Assembly (NCBI GenBank): GCA_028290305.1 | Contig: JAQGKC010000348.1 | Location: 1-12,300, forward strand | Source: Bradyrhizobium sp. | Lineage (GTDB): Bacteria > Pseudomonadota > Alphaproteobacteria > Rhizobiales > Xanthobacteraceae | Direction: 5' to 3' | Length of the DNA stretch: 12,300 nt | In this document: positions 6,163 to 12,300 of the stretch, piece after piece | How positions within the stretch are numbered: position 1 is the first letter of the stretch | How the letters are laid out: each line of letters begins with the position of its first letter | The notes under the pieces: model-generated | Seen by the model: the letters and a program-made list of their open reading frames with translations, nothing else | The model's database searches: none | What the model was told of the DNA's origin: nothing | Program-made: the position numbers and the translations under genes

Positions 6163-6300
6163 AACCCGTGGAACGCGCCCGGACTTGAATGGCAGACGCC
6201 CTCGCCACCGCCGGAGCACAACTTTGACACGCAGCCGGTGGTGACGCGGCCTCCTTACCAGTATTCGCCCGATTTCAATGCGGAGCCGCAAAATGCCTGA
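6163..6300 (+). pseudogene. heme-copper oxidase subunit I, C-terminal remnant
   Basis: The last 45 codons of a cytochrome oxidase subunit I. NPWNAPGLEWQTPSPPP and then VVTRPPYQY are hallmark C-terminal sequence of alphaproteobacterial subunit I. All twelve helices and all heme and copper ligands, roughly the first 500 residues, are missing. No start codon with a ribosome site precedes it in frame. Its TGA overlaps the ATG of subunit III by 8 nt, the usual arrangement of an intact operon, so this is the original operon with its 5' part deleted. Confidence 0.75.
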
Positions 6301-6916
6301 GGCCAAAGCCTTCGCCTCGCAATTCGTCTCTACTCACCATCGCGACGACGCTGCCGAGCTTGGCATGTGGGTTTTCATCGCAACCGAGGTGCTGCTGTTC
6401 GGCAGCCTGATCCTTGGTTATTTCGTCTATCGGCATGTTTATCCCGCTGCATTCGCACCGACATTGTCGTCGGCGCGGCAAATACCGCAATTTTGCTTAC
6501 CTCCAGCTTTCTCGTGGCTCGCGCCGTCGACGCCTTCTCCGCCGAGACGCGGAAGATATGCGTCATGCTGCTATCCGGCGCCATCTTGCTGGGATTGGCT
6601 TTCATTGTTCAAGGCAATCGAATATTCCGACGAATATCGCGAGCATCTCGTGCCCGGCATCGATTTCAGCTTTGACGCCGCCCATGGCAACGGCGCTCAG
6701 CTGTTTTTCATGTTCTATTTCGTCGCAACCGCAATCCACGCCTTGCACATGCTTGTGGGTATCGGGCTGCTCGCGGTTCTCGCCGTGCTGACATACCGAG
6801 CGCCAAGCACCCGTCACGGCGCGGCGCTGCACAGCACGGCGCTCTATTGGCATTTCGTCGATGTGGTCTGGATCTTCCTGTTCGCGCTGATCTACCTGCC
6901 GGGAAGATCATCATGA
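6293..6916 (+). pseudogene. heme-copper oxidase subunit III, two compensating frameshifts
   Basis: Subunit III is a five-helix membrane protein of terminal oxidases. The frame from ATG 6293 reads MPEAKAF..., then helix 1 as LGMWVFIATEVLLFGSLILG and YFVYRHVYPAAFA. From about 6455 the family sequence continues in another frame (RTDIVVGAANTAILLTSS, helix 2; VMLLSGAILLGLAFIV, helix 3). At about 6608 it returns to the first frame (KAIEYSDEYREHLVPG; helices 4 and 5, with HALHMLVGIG and LYWHFVDVVWIFLFALIYL). As written, about 50 residues covering helices 2 and 3 are replaced by out-of-frame sequence, so the product should be non-functional. The shifts fit losses of 1 nt and 2 nt. The stop overlaps the next start (ATGA). 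Confidence 0.75.
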
Positions 6917-7188
6917 CGGGATGGCGCCCGCCCCTTCCGCTTGTCGCAGCGTGGCTTGCATTGCTTGCCCTGCTGGCATTGACCGTGACGCTCGCCTATC
7001 TGCCGCTCGGCGCATTCAACGCCGTGGCCGCCCTCTTGATCGGGGCGACGAAGGCCGTGATCGTGGCGGCCGTGTTCATGGAATTGCGCCACCGCGGACC
7101 ACGCATTTTTATGTTCGCCGGTGCCGGATTGTTCTGGCTCGGCATCCTGCTCTGGCCGGGGCTGATGGATTTCTTGACGCGAACCTGA
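6913..7188 (+). CDS. cytochrome c oxidase subunit IV-like membrane protein
   Basis: A 91-residue protein with three hydrophobic segments at about residues 8-30, 34-58 and 63-84. Size, position after subunit III with a 4-nt overlap (ATGA), and motifs such as ATKAVIVAAVFMELRH agree with the small subunit IV family of bacterial oxidases. That subunit has no redox cofactor and helps assemble the complex. The frame is intact, but its partners I and III are broken here, so it is probably a functionless survivor unless it serves another oxidase. An open frame extends upstream into subunit III; the ATG at 6913 is chosen from the overlap. Confidence 0.75.
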   Translation: MTGWRPPLPLVAAWLALLALLALTVTLAYLPLGAFNAVAALLIGATKAVIVAAVFMELRHRGPRIFMFAGAGLFWLGILLWPGLMDFLTRT

Positions 7189-7291
7189 CGTTCAGTTCGT
7201 CCGCGCCGTCTCCGCGGTACGTGCTTTACGCACCTCGGTCTCACTCCCGGCCGGCGCTTTGCCGAATGCGCCAAGCGGGACATGAAGCGTC

Positions 7292-8182
7292 TCACGCAAG
7301 AACCCGCGGCAAACTGTTGTGAATGGCGCAAGCTGCCACCGCCGCATGGCCAAAGGCCACCGAGATCTGATGCAGGTCCGTAACAATATCACCCACCCCA
7401 TAAAGTCCATGGATGGACGTGCGCTGATGATCATCCACCTTCAGGTAGCCATCCCCGGTGTGCTCGGCACCGAGCGATAGCGCGAGACGCGAACGCACCT
7501 CTGCTCCCATGGCAGGATAGAGGACATCGTATCCTGCGGTGCCTCGGCCGTCGAACATCACTTCCAGCCCGTTGCCTTTGCGCCTGAGCGTTGGATCAGG
7601 AGCGAATATCGTTTCGATGCCGGCATTGGACAGTTCTGATCTGGTATCATTGTCGATGTCGTTGTTCGTTGTCAGCAAGGTCACATCCTTCGAATATCCA
7701 CGCAGGAATAGGGCCTTGGCGGCTGCATGCTGCCACGGACCAATTACGCCGATACGTTTGCCGGTTGCTTCAAAGGCGTCGCAGATCGGGCAATATCGCA
7801 AAAGCCCGTCCGCCACCGCCGCACGCCACCCATCGAACGGCGGATGATAATCGATGATCCCGCATGCGAGCACCACGGTCGCGGCATCTACATCACCACC
7901 TGCCCAGGTCGCTCGAAATCCATCCTGGGTACCCGCCAGTGCGCTGACCTCTGCCTCGATAAGAGGGACCTGGAGATCGGCCAATTGCCGCAACATGCGG
8001 CCAACGAGGTCGCCCCCCGAGAGACCCTGGGCAAAACCCGGAATGTTATGGCTGCGCGGAATCAACGAGGCTCGGCTCTCGCCGGCGTCAACGACGCACA
8101 ATCTCCGTCTAAATCGGCCAAGATAGATCGCGGCCATCAGTCCGGCCGGGCCGCCGCCAATAACAAGGCAGTCCAATGGCAC
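7292..8182 (-). CDS. thioredoxin-reductase-like FAD oxidoreductase
   Basis: A 296-residue flavoprotein of the small thioredoxin reductase fold. The FAD motif GGGPAG is at residues 9-14, the redox pair CPIC at 131-134, and the C-terminal FAD motif GLYGVGDIV at 259-267. The second Rossmann site is unusual: [10 protein letters not shown] (145-154) replaces GVIGGGxxAxEE, and TTNND replaces the HRR that binds the NADPH phosphate. It therefore probably does not use NADPH in the standard way; NADH, ferredoxin or another electron source is possible. It starts 3 nt after the stop of the gene at 8186, so both share the transcript from promoter P5. The downstream gap to the oxidase genes (about 100 nt, convergent) holds nothing recognisable. 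Confidence 0.85.
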   Translation of the reverse strand: MPLDCLVIGGGPAGLMAAIYLGRFRRRLCVVDAGESRASLIPRSHNIPGFAQGLSGGDLVGRMLRQLADLQVPLIEAEVSALAGTQDGFRATWAGGDVDAATVVLACGIIDYHPPFDGWRAAVADGLLRYCPICDAFEATGKRIGVIGPWQHAAAKALFLRGYSKDVTLLTTNNDIDNDTRSELSNAGIETIFAPDPTLRRKGNGLEVMFDGRGTAGYDVLYPAMGAEVRSRLALSLGAEHTGDGYLKVDDHQRTSIHGLYGVGDIVTDLHQISVAFGHAAVAACAIHNSLPRVLA

Positions 8183-8185
8183 AGG

Positions 8186-8448
8186 TCATCCTCGCTGAGA
8201 CGATTCTTGTACAGCACCGCCGGTGCGATTAAAGGCGAGAAACCGCTGCTTGAGAAAATACAGGCCGTGGAAAAAATATAGGCCGAAAGTGAGGCGCGTC
8301 TCGCTGATTTCGCCAGCCGCAATCTCCCCTTCAAGATAGGTCTCGAGGTCGGGAAGCGCCCGGTCGAACTTGTCGCGGGCACCCATCATCTCGCATGTTT
8401 CCGAATGCGTTCGATTGGCTTGTCGAGGATGTTCACGGTTGCCGCCAT
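8186..8448 (-). pseudogene. small conserved-looking protein, likely 2-nt frameshift near N-terminus
   Basis: The clear part reads from ATGATG at 8389/8386: MMGARDKFDRALPDLETYLE, then GEISETRLTFGLYFFHGLYF and LKQRFLAF. It is about 67 residues, amphipathic and without a named family. Upstream, another frame reads MAATVNILDKPIERIRKHAR from ATG 8448 and stops exactly at the junction (AGATGATG). Loss of one GA from GAGAGATG would join the two into one ~88-residue protein. The longer frame up to 8482 is rejected because it begins upstream of promoter P5. If the short form is used, its ribosome site is poor (GCGAG). If ATG 8448 is the start, the message is nearly leaderless. It forms an operon with the flavoprotein gene 3 nt downstream. 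Confidence 0.5.
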
Positions 8449-8455
8449 GGGCAAC

Positions 8456-8480
8456 AACAGACCAAGGCAAAGAGCGTTCC
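8456..8480 (-). promoter_or_regulatory. EcfG-type promoter P5, upstream of small gene and flavoprotein
   Basis: On the minus strand GGAAC (8480-8476), a 16-nt spacer and TGTT (8459-8456); only the first -10 base departs from the consensus. It lies in the 44-nt gap after the DUF4396 gene. The predicted start is near 8449, at the ATG of the upstream frame. Confidence 0.5.
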
Positions 8481-8492
8481 ATTGCACCGGCT

Positions 8493-9191
8493 CTACATCC
8501 TCTCTTTGACCCCGGTCTTGAGCAACCACCAATTGGCGGGATAGGATGTCACGAAACCGAAGATCATCGCGATCTGCATCATGAACCAGAATTCGACGCT
8601 CTCGGCCTGGAGCTGAGAGCCCAACAGACGCGGGAAAATGTAGAAGTGAGCGAGCGCCATAAATCCATACATGCCGATCTGCCAGGCCGTGATTGAAATC
8701 GTGTCAGCCTTGACGGCTGCAATCAGTCCGTCACGCGGAGAAAGCCCTCGCATCGGCGCGATGGTGAAGTACTGAAACACAATTCCAAGCCCGTACGCAA
8801 ATACGTAGTCGAGTATCCATGCGGCGAACAGTTTTTCATCAAAGAGCCAGCGCCAGCCCAAGGCAACCGCGACACCGGGAATGGCGAACACAAGCCACTC
8901 GGCGCACAAGTCGCCCAGCGCGCAGCCCGCCCCGCAATGCAAGGTGCCGGTGGCGACCATGATGGCAAACGGCATGGCCTTCCCGCGTGGCTTCGTGCCT
9001 GGATGAGCACCCGGCCGGCGACCATAGGCGAAGTATAGACACAGGATTCCCGCCGTGCCGAACAGCGCGGTAACAGGCCAGACGACGTTCATGATCCACA
9101 TTGGCTGGGGATAATGCAACAGGTCCCCAACGATGATGACGGCGCACGCGACGCCGAAAAGAAGCGAGGCTATCGCGATATAGTGCAGCAT
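8493..9191 (-). CDS. DUF4396-type integral membrane protein
   Basis: A 232-residue protein with about six hydrophobic segments (roughly residues 4-24, 35-56, 74-95, 98-115, 125-145 and 168-190, with a further one near 203-225). The motif LHCGAGCALGDLCAEW (84-99), with His85, Cys86, Cys90, Asp94 and Glu98, is the hallmark of DUF4396 and looks like a metal or redox site inside the membrane. The biochemical role of the family is unknown; DUF4396 genes are often seen near metal-handling genes in other bacteria. The start ATG at 9191 begins directly with the first hydrophobic segment. I find no EcfG-type promoter before it, unlike the genes that follow it on this strand. Confidence 0.75.
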   Translation of the reverse strand: MLHYIAIASLLFGVACAVIIVGDLLHYPQPMWIMNVVWPVTALFGTAGILCLYFAYGRRPGAHPGTKPRGKAMPFAIMVATGTLHCGAGCALGDLCAEWLVFAIPGVAVALGWRWLFDEKLFAAWILDYVFAYGLGIVFQYFTIAPMRGLSPRDGLIAAVKADTISITAWQIGMYGFMALAHFYIFPRLLGSQLQAESVEFWFMMQIAMIFGFVTSYPANWWLLKTGVKERM

Positions 9192-9498
9192 GCGCAGGCC
9201 GTCCGTCGCTCGAACTCCGATAAATGCAGCGATCAGTATTTGTTCCGACCGTCTCGCAACAGCATTATCGCACGTTAGTTTTCAAGCCTCCCGCTGGTTG
9301 CTATTCTTATTCCCTCCCGCCCTCCATTAGGCAACATGCTTCTTAGCAACATCCTTCGGAGTGTGCTGCTTGCCGATGCCGCACAACGATCCATCCCAGC
9401 TAAAATGGAGACGGCGACATTCACCTAGGTTAGCGCATGGCGATGTGTCGCGCGCTAACGTTTCCCTGTCGATATCGATGAGGACATGGAGACATAGC
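9192..9498. other. divergent intergenic region
   Basis: About 307 nt between the DUF4396 gene (minus) and the 9499 gene (plus). It holds an 8-bp inverted repeat at 9429-9459. GGAAC occurs on the minus strand at 9246-9242, but the matching -10 position reads ATTT, so it is not counted as a stress promoter. A short minus-strand frame ending at 9327 (GSLCGIGKQHTPKDVAKKHV near its end) has some protein-like character, but I cannot support it. Confidence 0.4.
9429..9459. repeat. inverted repeat upstream of the 9499 gene
   Basis: GTTAGCGC (9429-9436) and GCGCTAAC (9452-9459) are perfect 8-bp inverted arms separated by 15 nt, ending 40 nt before the ATG. It could be an operator or a leader hairpin. 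Confidence 0.4.
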
Positions 9499-9786
9499 AT
9501 GGTGAGAACACGCCGCCGTTTCAAGCAGACCACCACGCTGGCCGAACGGCTGACGGAAGAAGCACGGCGTTTGCGCGCAGAGGCGGGAAATCTGCCGGCC
9601 GGAACCGAGCAGACCCTGCTTTGGCGCAAAGTTCGTCAGGCCGAAACGGCATTGCGCATTGATTCATGGCTGGCCTCAACGGAGACCCCTGCTCCGGCTG
9701 ATATGACGACCTTGATGAGCAAGAGTCATAAGAAGCGTTCCTTGAGCAAATCCTCTCACCGTTCGGATGACAGGTACGATGGTTGA
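9499..9786 (+). CDS. small basic helical protein, unknown function
   Basis: A 95-residue protein starting MVRTRRRFKQTTTLAERLTE. The core EEARRLRAEAGNLPAGTEQT and LLWRKVRQAETALRIDSWL resembles a short family widespread in Bradyrhizobium (MxRTRRRFKQTTTL...RxxQAExxxxxxxWL). The usual length is about 60-70 residues; here a Ser/Lys-rich tail (MSKSHKKRSLSKSSHRSDD) is added. It is predicted soluble and largely helical; function unknown. ATG 9499 has GGAGA about 6 nt upstream. The open frame extends 46 codons further upstream but lacks the family's character there. Confidence 0.65.
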   Translation: MVRTRRRFKQTTTLAERLTEEARRLRAEAGNLPAGTEQTLLWRKVRQAETALRIDSWLASTETPAPADMTTLMSKSHKKRSLSKSSHRSDDRYDG

Positions 9787-10047
9787 GCTGTTATTTTCTC
9801 TCCATAGGAACGATGACAGCGCCAGCGAATTGGCTCGCCGTATCTGAGAGCCCTCAGATACTCCAGCCCCGGGCGGCCTCAGACACAGCGACCCAAGCCA
9901 GATGGATGAGGCCGTTTGGATTCCTGACGAGGGACGTACTTGCCGAGACCGCATATACAGATCGGGCAAAGGATCGTAAGGTCGCGCCCAATGCTGCCGC
10001 CGGGCAGTGAGCCCGGATGCGCACCATCGATCGTCACACGGGTCGAA
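9787..10047. other. region without a supportable gene
   Basis: Two overlapping frames exist. A plus frame from ATG 9813 to 10010 (MTAPANWLAVSESPQIL...) has AGGA only 4 nt upstream. A minus frame, 10094-9879, contains CPICICGLGKYVPRQ, vaguely like a zinc-ribbon stub. Neither matches a family I know, and each is the complement of the other. They may be decayed remains of short genes. Confidence 0.3.
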
Positions 10048-10269
10048 TTAATCAGGAAATTTCCGTGGAGAGCATCCGGTCGGGCTCGGACCATACGCCT
10101 CGTCGATCCGTTTGATGTGGAAGCCCGGAGGCAGGATCTGACCGCCCTCCTCGTCTGCCACCGGAATATCGGAAATCTGCCCGACCTCCAACGCCCGTTT
10201 CCAAACGTCGAGTTCCGTCGGCATCACCTCGCCAACGCGTTCATCGCGATTGAAGAGTGCATAGGGCAC
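10048..10269 (-). CDS. small conserved protein, unknown function
   Basis: A 73-residue protein that begins MPYALFNRDERVGEVMPTEL and continues DVWKRALEVGQISDIPVADE. It matches in outline a short rhizobial hypothetical family starting MPYALFK, with PT..xVWxHAxxxGLxxDxxADE. The start is a GTG at 10269, fixed by a perfect AAGGAGG site 7 nt upstream; longer frames through this region lack such a site. Promoter P6 lies 35 nt upstream, which predicts stress control. The last ~20 residues (YGPSPTGCSPRKFPD) are Pro/Ser-rich and look disordered. No domain or catalytic motif is visible. Confidence 0.65.
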   Translation of the reverse strand: MPYALFNRDERVGEVMPTELDVWKRALEVGQISDIPVADEEGGQILPPGFHIKRIDEAYGPSPTGCSPRKFPD

Positions 10270-10304
10270 GAGAAGCCTCCTTGCGACGACACTCGACATA
10301 GAAC

Positions 10305-10329
10305 AACCATCCCGCTCAGGCGCCGTTCC
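10305..10329 (-). promoter_or_regulatory. EcfG-type promoter P6, upstream of 73-residue protein
   Basis: On the minus strand GGAAC (10329-10325), a 16-nt spacer and GGTT (10308-10305). Expected transcript start is near 10298, giving a ~30-nt leader that contains the AAGGAGG ribosome site. Confidence 0.5.
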
Positions 10330-10447
10330 CCAGCTCGCCCATTTGCGACATGGGTTCAAATGACGCGGCGATTCCGGGTATGATGGTATCCGCAGGTCCC
10401 CGTCAGGTCTGATGGGCGATACAGCGCCGGCGACGTTCCCGTCAGGC

Positions 10448-11523
10448 TTATTTCGGATTCGGGTCGGCGAGATCTTGGCCGGGGTCGTGAAGCTGGCCTG
10501 CGCGCGCGAGCTTGACCGCGTTGCCGAGCGCGCGCGCGGCATTCCGGACGTCCTGCCGAAACGTCTCGTCCTTGTCGAGCGCCTGATGCGAGGTCGCGTA
10601 GGGCTCCATGTAGCCGAGATAGCCGTCGGCCTGGGCGAAGCAGCCCGCCGAAACCAGCGACATGTCGGTCAACCTGTCCGAAAGCGAGCGCCGCAGCGTT
10701 TCGGCGCCCACGGCATCGCCATGGACGACGACGCTGAACAACCGGCCGGCGAGATGACGCGGGTACGGCCAGCCGCGCAGTTCGAGCGCCTTGGCTTCCG
10801 CGACGGTTTTTCCGTGGGTCGAGCTCGGATCGGGGTTGCCGCCGTCGGCGCAAACCAGCCGATCCATCATGGCCTTCAACGTGGTCGGCGCCTGGTACCA
10901 GTGCACGGGCGTGATGATCAGGATGCCGTGGGCTGCGACCCACAGCGGATAGATCTCGTTCATCCAGTCGTCGGTCTGGCCGAGCGAATAATTCGGGTAG
11001 CAGCTACAGGGCCAGCGGCACAGCGCCATCGAGGTCGCCACACAGGACTTGCAGGGATGGATTTGCTTGCCGAATTCCGAGGCGAGCCGCGAGAGATCAA
11101 GACGGTTCACGACAAGGCCCATGTCCTCGAAGATAGTCTCGGCGAGCTCGAGCAGCCGCCAGGTTTTCGACATCTCGCCGGGGCAGGTGTGCTCGCTGCG
11201 CGGCGAGCCATTGATGACAAGGATACAAGCGGGCTTGCCCGTGTCGTCGTGAGATTTCTGGGCTTGCAGGATCGCCTCACGCGCGGTGAACCAGTCCAGG
11301 GCGATCTCATAGTCCGGGTCGGCAAAACCCTCCCCGCCCTGCGCGTCACCGGCGCCTTGCGTGAATGGCTGTACGAATCCCATGCCGCGGCAATGAGGGA
11401 GTCGAGCGCGTCCTTGAGCGGTGCAAACACGGGGTCGGCAAACCGGCTGCGATAGCGGGTCTCGAATTCCTCGCGGGATAATTTGACCGGCGGCATCCCC
11501 TTGCGAATGTCAGGCGCCGCCAT
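10448..11523 (-). pseudogene. flavodoxin-family (FMN reductase-type) gene split by a one-base loss
   Basis: Two adjacent frames together make one ~358-residue protein. The first, from ATG 11523 with AGGGAG about 8 nt upstream, gives MAAPDIRKGMPPVKLSREEF through AAWDSYSHSRKAPVTRRAG. The second continues EGFADPDYEIALDWFTAREA and carries the flavodoxin fold: ILVINGSPRSEHTCPGEMSK (FMN phosphate loop), a Cys-rich block HPCKSCVATSMALCRWPCSC, and GILIITPVHWYQAPTTLKAM. The join is at a G run (CCCC on the plus strand at 11332-11335) where five Gs would keep one frame and only four are present. Such proteins bind FMN and reduce small substrates with NAD(P)H. As written, the first frame stops early and the product would be lost; a base-calling error is a real alternative. 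Promoter P7 lies upstream. Confidence 0.7.
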
Positions 11524-11571
11524 TCCAAAATCTCCCTGTGATGAGAACGCTCGCTCCGATCCTGCGTTGTC

Positions 11572-11597
11572 AACTCCGAGCGACCGGTGAGGGTTCC
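11572..11597 (-). promoter_or_regulatory. EcfG-type promoter P7, upstream of flavodoxin-family gene
   Basis: On the minus strand GGAAC (11597-11593), a 17-nt spacer and AGTT (11575-11572). It lies in the 107-nt gap after the TPP enzyme gene, 48 nt before the ATG at 11523. Confidence 0.45.
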
Positions 11598-11630
11598 CGG
11601 GACGCGGGTCTGCACATGGGTGAGACGCCG

Positions 11631-12281
11631 TCAGGCCCTCAACTCATCCGGCTTGGTCGGCTTCTCCTCCGCATCGACGACAGCTTCGACCAGCGCCGGC
11701 TTCGGCGAGCCGAGTGCGGCGCGAATTGCGGGCCTGACGTCGTCCGGCTTATCGCAGCGAAAAGCATCGGCGCCGCATGCTTTTGCGAAGCTCACAAAAT
11801 CGATCGGCGCCAAGCCGCAGCCGAAATCGGGATTGCCGATCTCTCTTTGCTCGAACATCACCTCGGCAAGGCTGTTGTTCTTGAGCAGGATGATCTTGAC
11901 GGGAAGTTGCTGCGAAACCGCGGTCGAGAGTTCCGCCATCAGCATGGCAAAGCCGCCGTCGCCGACCACCGCGACCGATTGCCGGCCGGGATAGGCCAGT
12001 TGCGCCGCGATCGCGAACGGCAGTCGCGGCGCCATGCTCGCCAGCATGCCGGTCCCCGTGAGACGCTGGTTTTCGCGAAGCCTGAGGCAGCGTCCCGCGA
12101 AATGGGTATTGGCGCCGCAGTCGAGCGAGATGATCGCATCATCGGCCAAGAGATCGCTGAGTGCGCGCACCACCATCTGCGGGCGCAGCGGCGTTCGCGA
12201 CGCGGCCTCGACCCGTTCGAGTATGCCGTTCCAGTCGGACATGCGATGCTGCGCTTCCGTCAGGAAAGAACGATCGCTCTT
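11631..12281 (-). CDS. thiamine-pyrophosphate enzyme, C-terminal part
   Basis: The 216 visible residues are the C-terminal third of a TPP-dependent enzyme of the pyruvate oxidase / acetolactate synthase type (usually 550-600 residues). The TPP and magnesium motif is visible: GDGGFAMLMAELSTAV, then about 15 residues on, KNN (GDG-x25-NN). LDCGANTHFAGRCLRL and the following TGTGMLASMA fit the domain entry, and PALVEAVVDAEEKP is the typical C-terminal end. Such enzymes decarboxylate pyruvate or related 2-oxoacids. Which member it is cannot be decided without the N-terminal domains. The 5' part is missing because the contig ends; the apparent GTG start and the residues CSSDL before Lys are adapter-derived. 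The flavodoxin-family gene follows 107 nt downstream on the same strand. Confidence 0.8.
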   Translation of the reverse strand, partial: KSDRSFLTEAQHRMSDWNGILERVEAASRTPLRPQMVVRALSDLLADDAIISLDCGANTHFAGRCLRLRENQRLTGTGMLASMAPRLPFAIAAQLAYPGRQSVAVVGDGGFAMLMAELSTAVSQQLPVKIILLKNNSLAEVMFEQREIGNPDFGCGLAPIDFVSFAKACGADAFRCDKPDDVRPAIRAALGSPKPALVEAVVDAEEKPTKPDELRA

Positions 12282-12282
12282 G

Positions 12283-12300
12283 AGATCGGAAGAGCACACG
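12283..12300 (+). other. Illumina TruSeq adapter contamination
   Basis: The last 18 bases are AGATCGGAAGAGCACACG, identical to the start of the TruSeq read-1 adapter. Translated on the minus strand it gives the well-known artefact VCSSDL. It is not genomic sequence. Confidence 0.95.

Noticed and set aside
8449..8482. Start of the 8186 gene at 8482
   Set aside because: That start would lie upstream of the predicted transcript start of P5, and the residues there (MERSLPWSVVAHGG) look like translated promoter DNA.
9327..9629. Minus-strand frame opposite the 95-residue basic protein
   Set aside because: Most of it is antisense to the better supported plus-strand gene; only its last ~25 residues look protein-like, and no start with a ribosome site fits them.
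10213..10217. Another minus-strand GGAAC near 10213, with CGTT further on
   Set aside because: The spacer is 18 nt, outside the 16-17 nt range, and the site lies inside the coding sequence of the 73-residue protein.
10412..11455. A 347-codon open frame on the plus strand
   Set aside because: It is the antisense shadow of the flavodoxin-family gene; the minus strand carries recognisable family motifs and this frame has none.
1..12300. tRNA, rRNA, CRISPR arrays, insertion sequences or phage attachment sites
   Set aside because: I searched by eye for cloverleaf cores, regular spaced repeats, transposase motifs and terminal inverted repeats and found none. A covariance-model scan could still reveal a small RNA.

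Overview
The window looks like chromosomal or island DNA of an alphaproteobacterium of the Bradyrhizobium/Nitrobacteraceae type. This is inferred from high GC, the kinds of small proteins present (a DUF6894-like protein, a KQTTTL-type basic helical protein, a CgeB-type glycosyltransferase) and seven GGAAC-N16/17-NGTT promoters of the sigma-EcfG general stress type. It is probably a short-read contig, because the last 18 bases are Illumina TruSeq adapter.

Layout, left to right. A NUDIX hydrolase runs off the left edge (minus strand). A small two-helix membrane protein follows on the plus strand, then a YeeE/YedE sulfur-transporter gene collapsed by a large internal deletion, then a DUF6894-like protein. 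Convergent to these is a Crp/Fnr-type regulator with its own stress promoter. Next come a GT9-like glycosyltransferase and a small conserved protein that overlaps it by 4 nt. A possible third small reading frame with no clear start lies upstream of them. Divergent from this trio is a plus-strand unit: the N-terminal remnant of inositol-3-phosphate synthase, then an intact CgeB-type glycosyltransferase. Directly downstream lies the wreck of a terminal oxidase operon: the last ~45 codons of subunit I, a subunit III with two compensating frameshifts, and an intact subunit IV.

The right half is mostly minus strand: a DUF4396 membrane protein, a short protein with a likely N-terminal frameshift, and a thioredoxin-reductase-like flavoprotein. 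A plus-strand 95-residue basic protein and a 73-residue protein follow. The window closes with a flavodoxin-family (FMN reductase) gene split by one missing G and the C-terminal part of a thiamine-pyrophosphate enzyme cut by the adapter.

Two themes stand out. First, seven EcfG-type promoters all point the right way at a start codon 22 to 66 nt downstream, so much of this window may be a general-stress-response gene island covering redox enzymes, a NUDIX enzyme, a regulator and small unknown proteins. Second, at least five genes are broken by truncation, internal deletion or frameshift, and most inferred indels look like losses. Either the island is decaying or the assembly carries errors; the two cannot be separated from sequence alone.

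I see no rRNA, tRNA, CRISPR array or insertion sequence.
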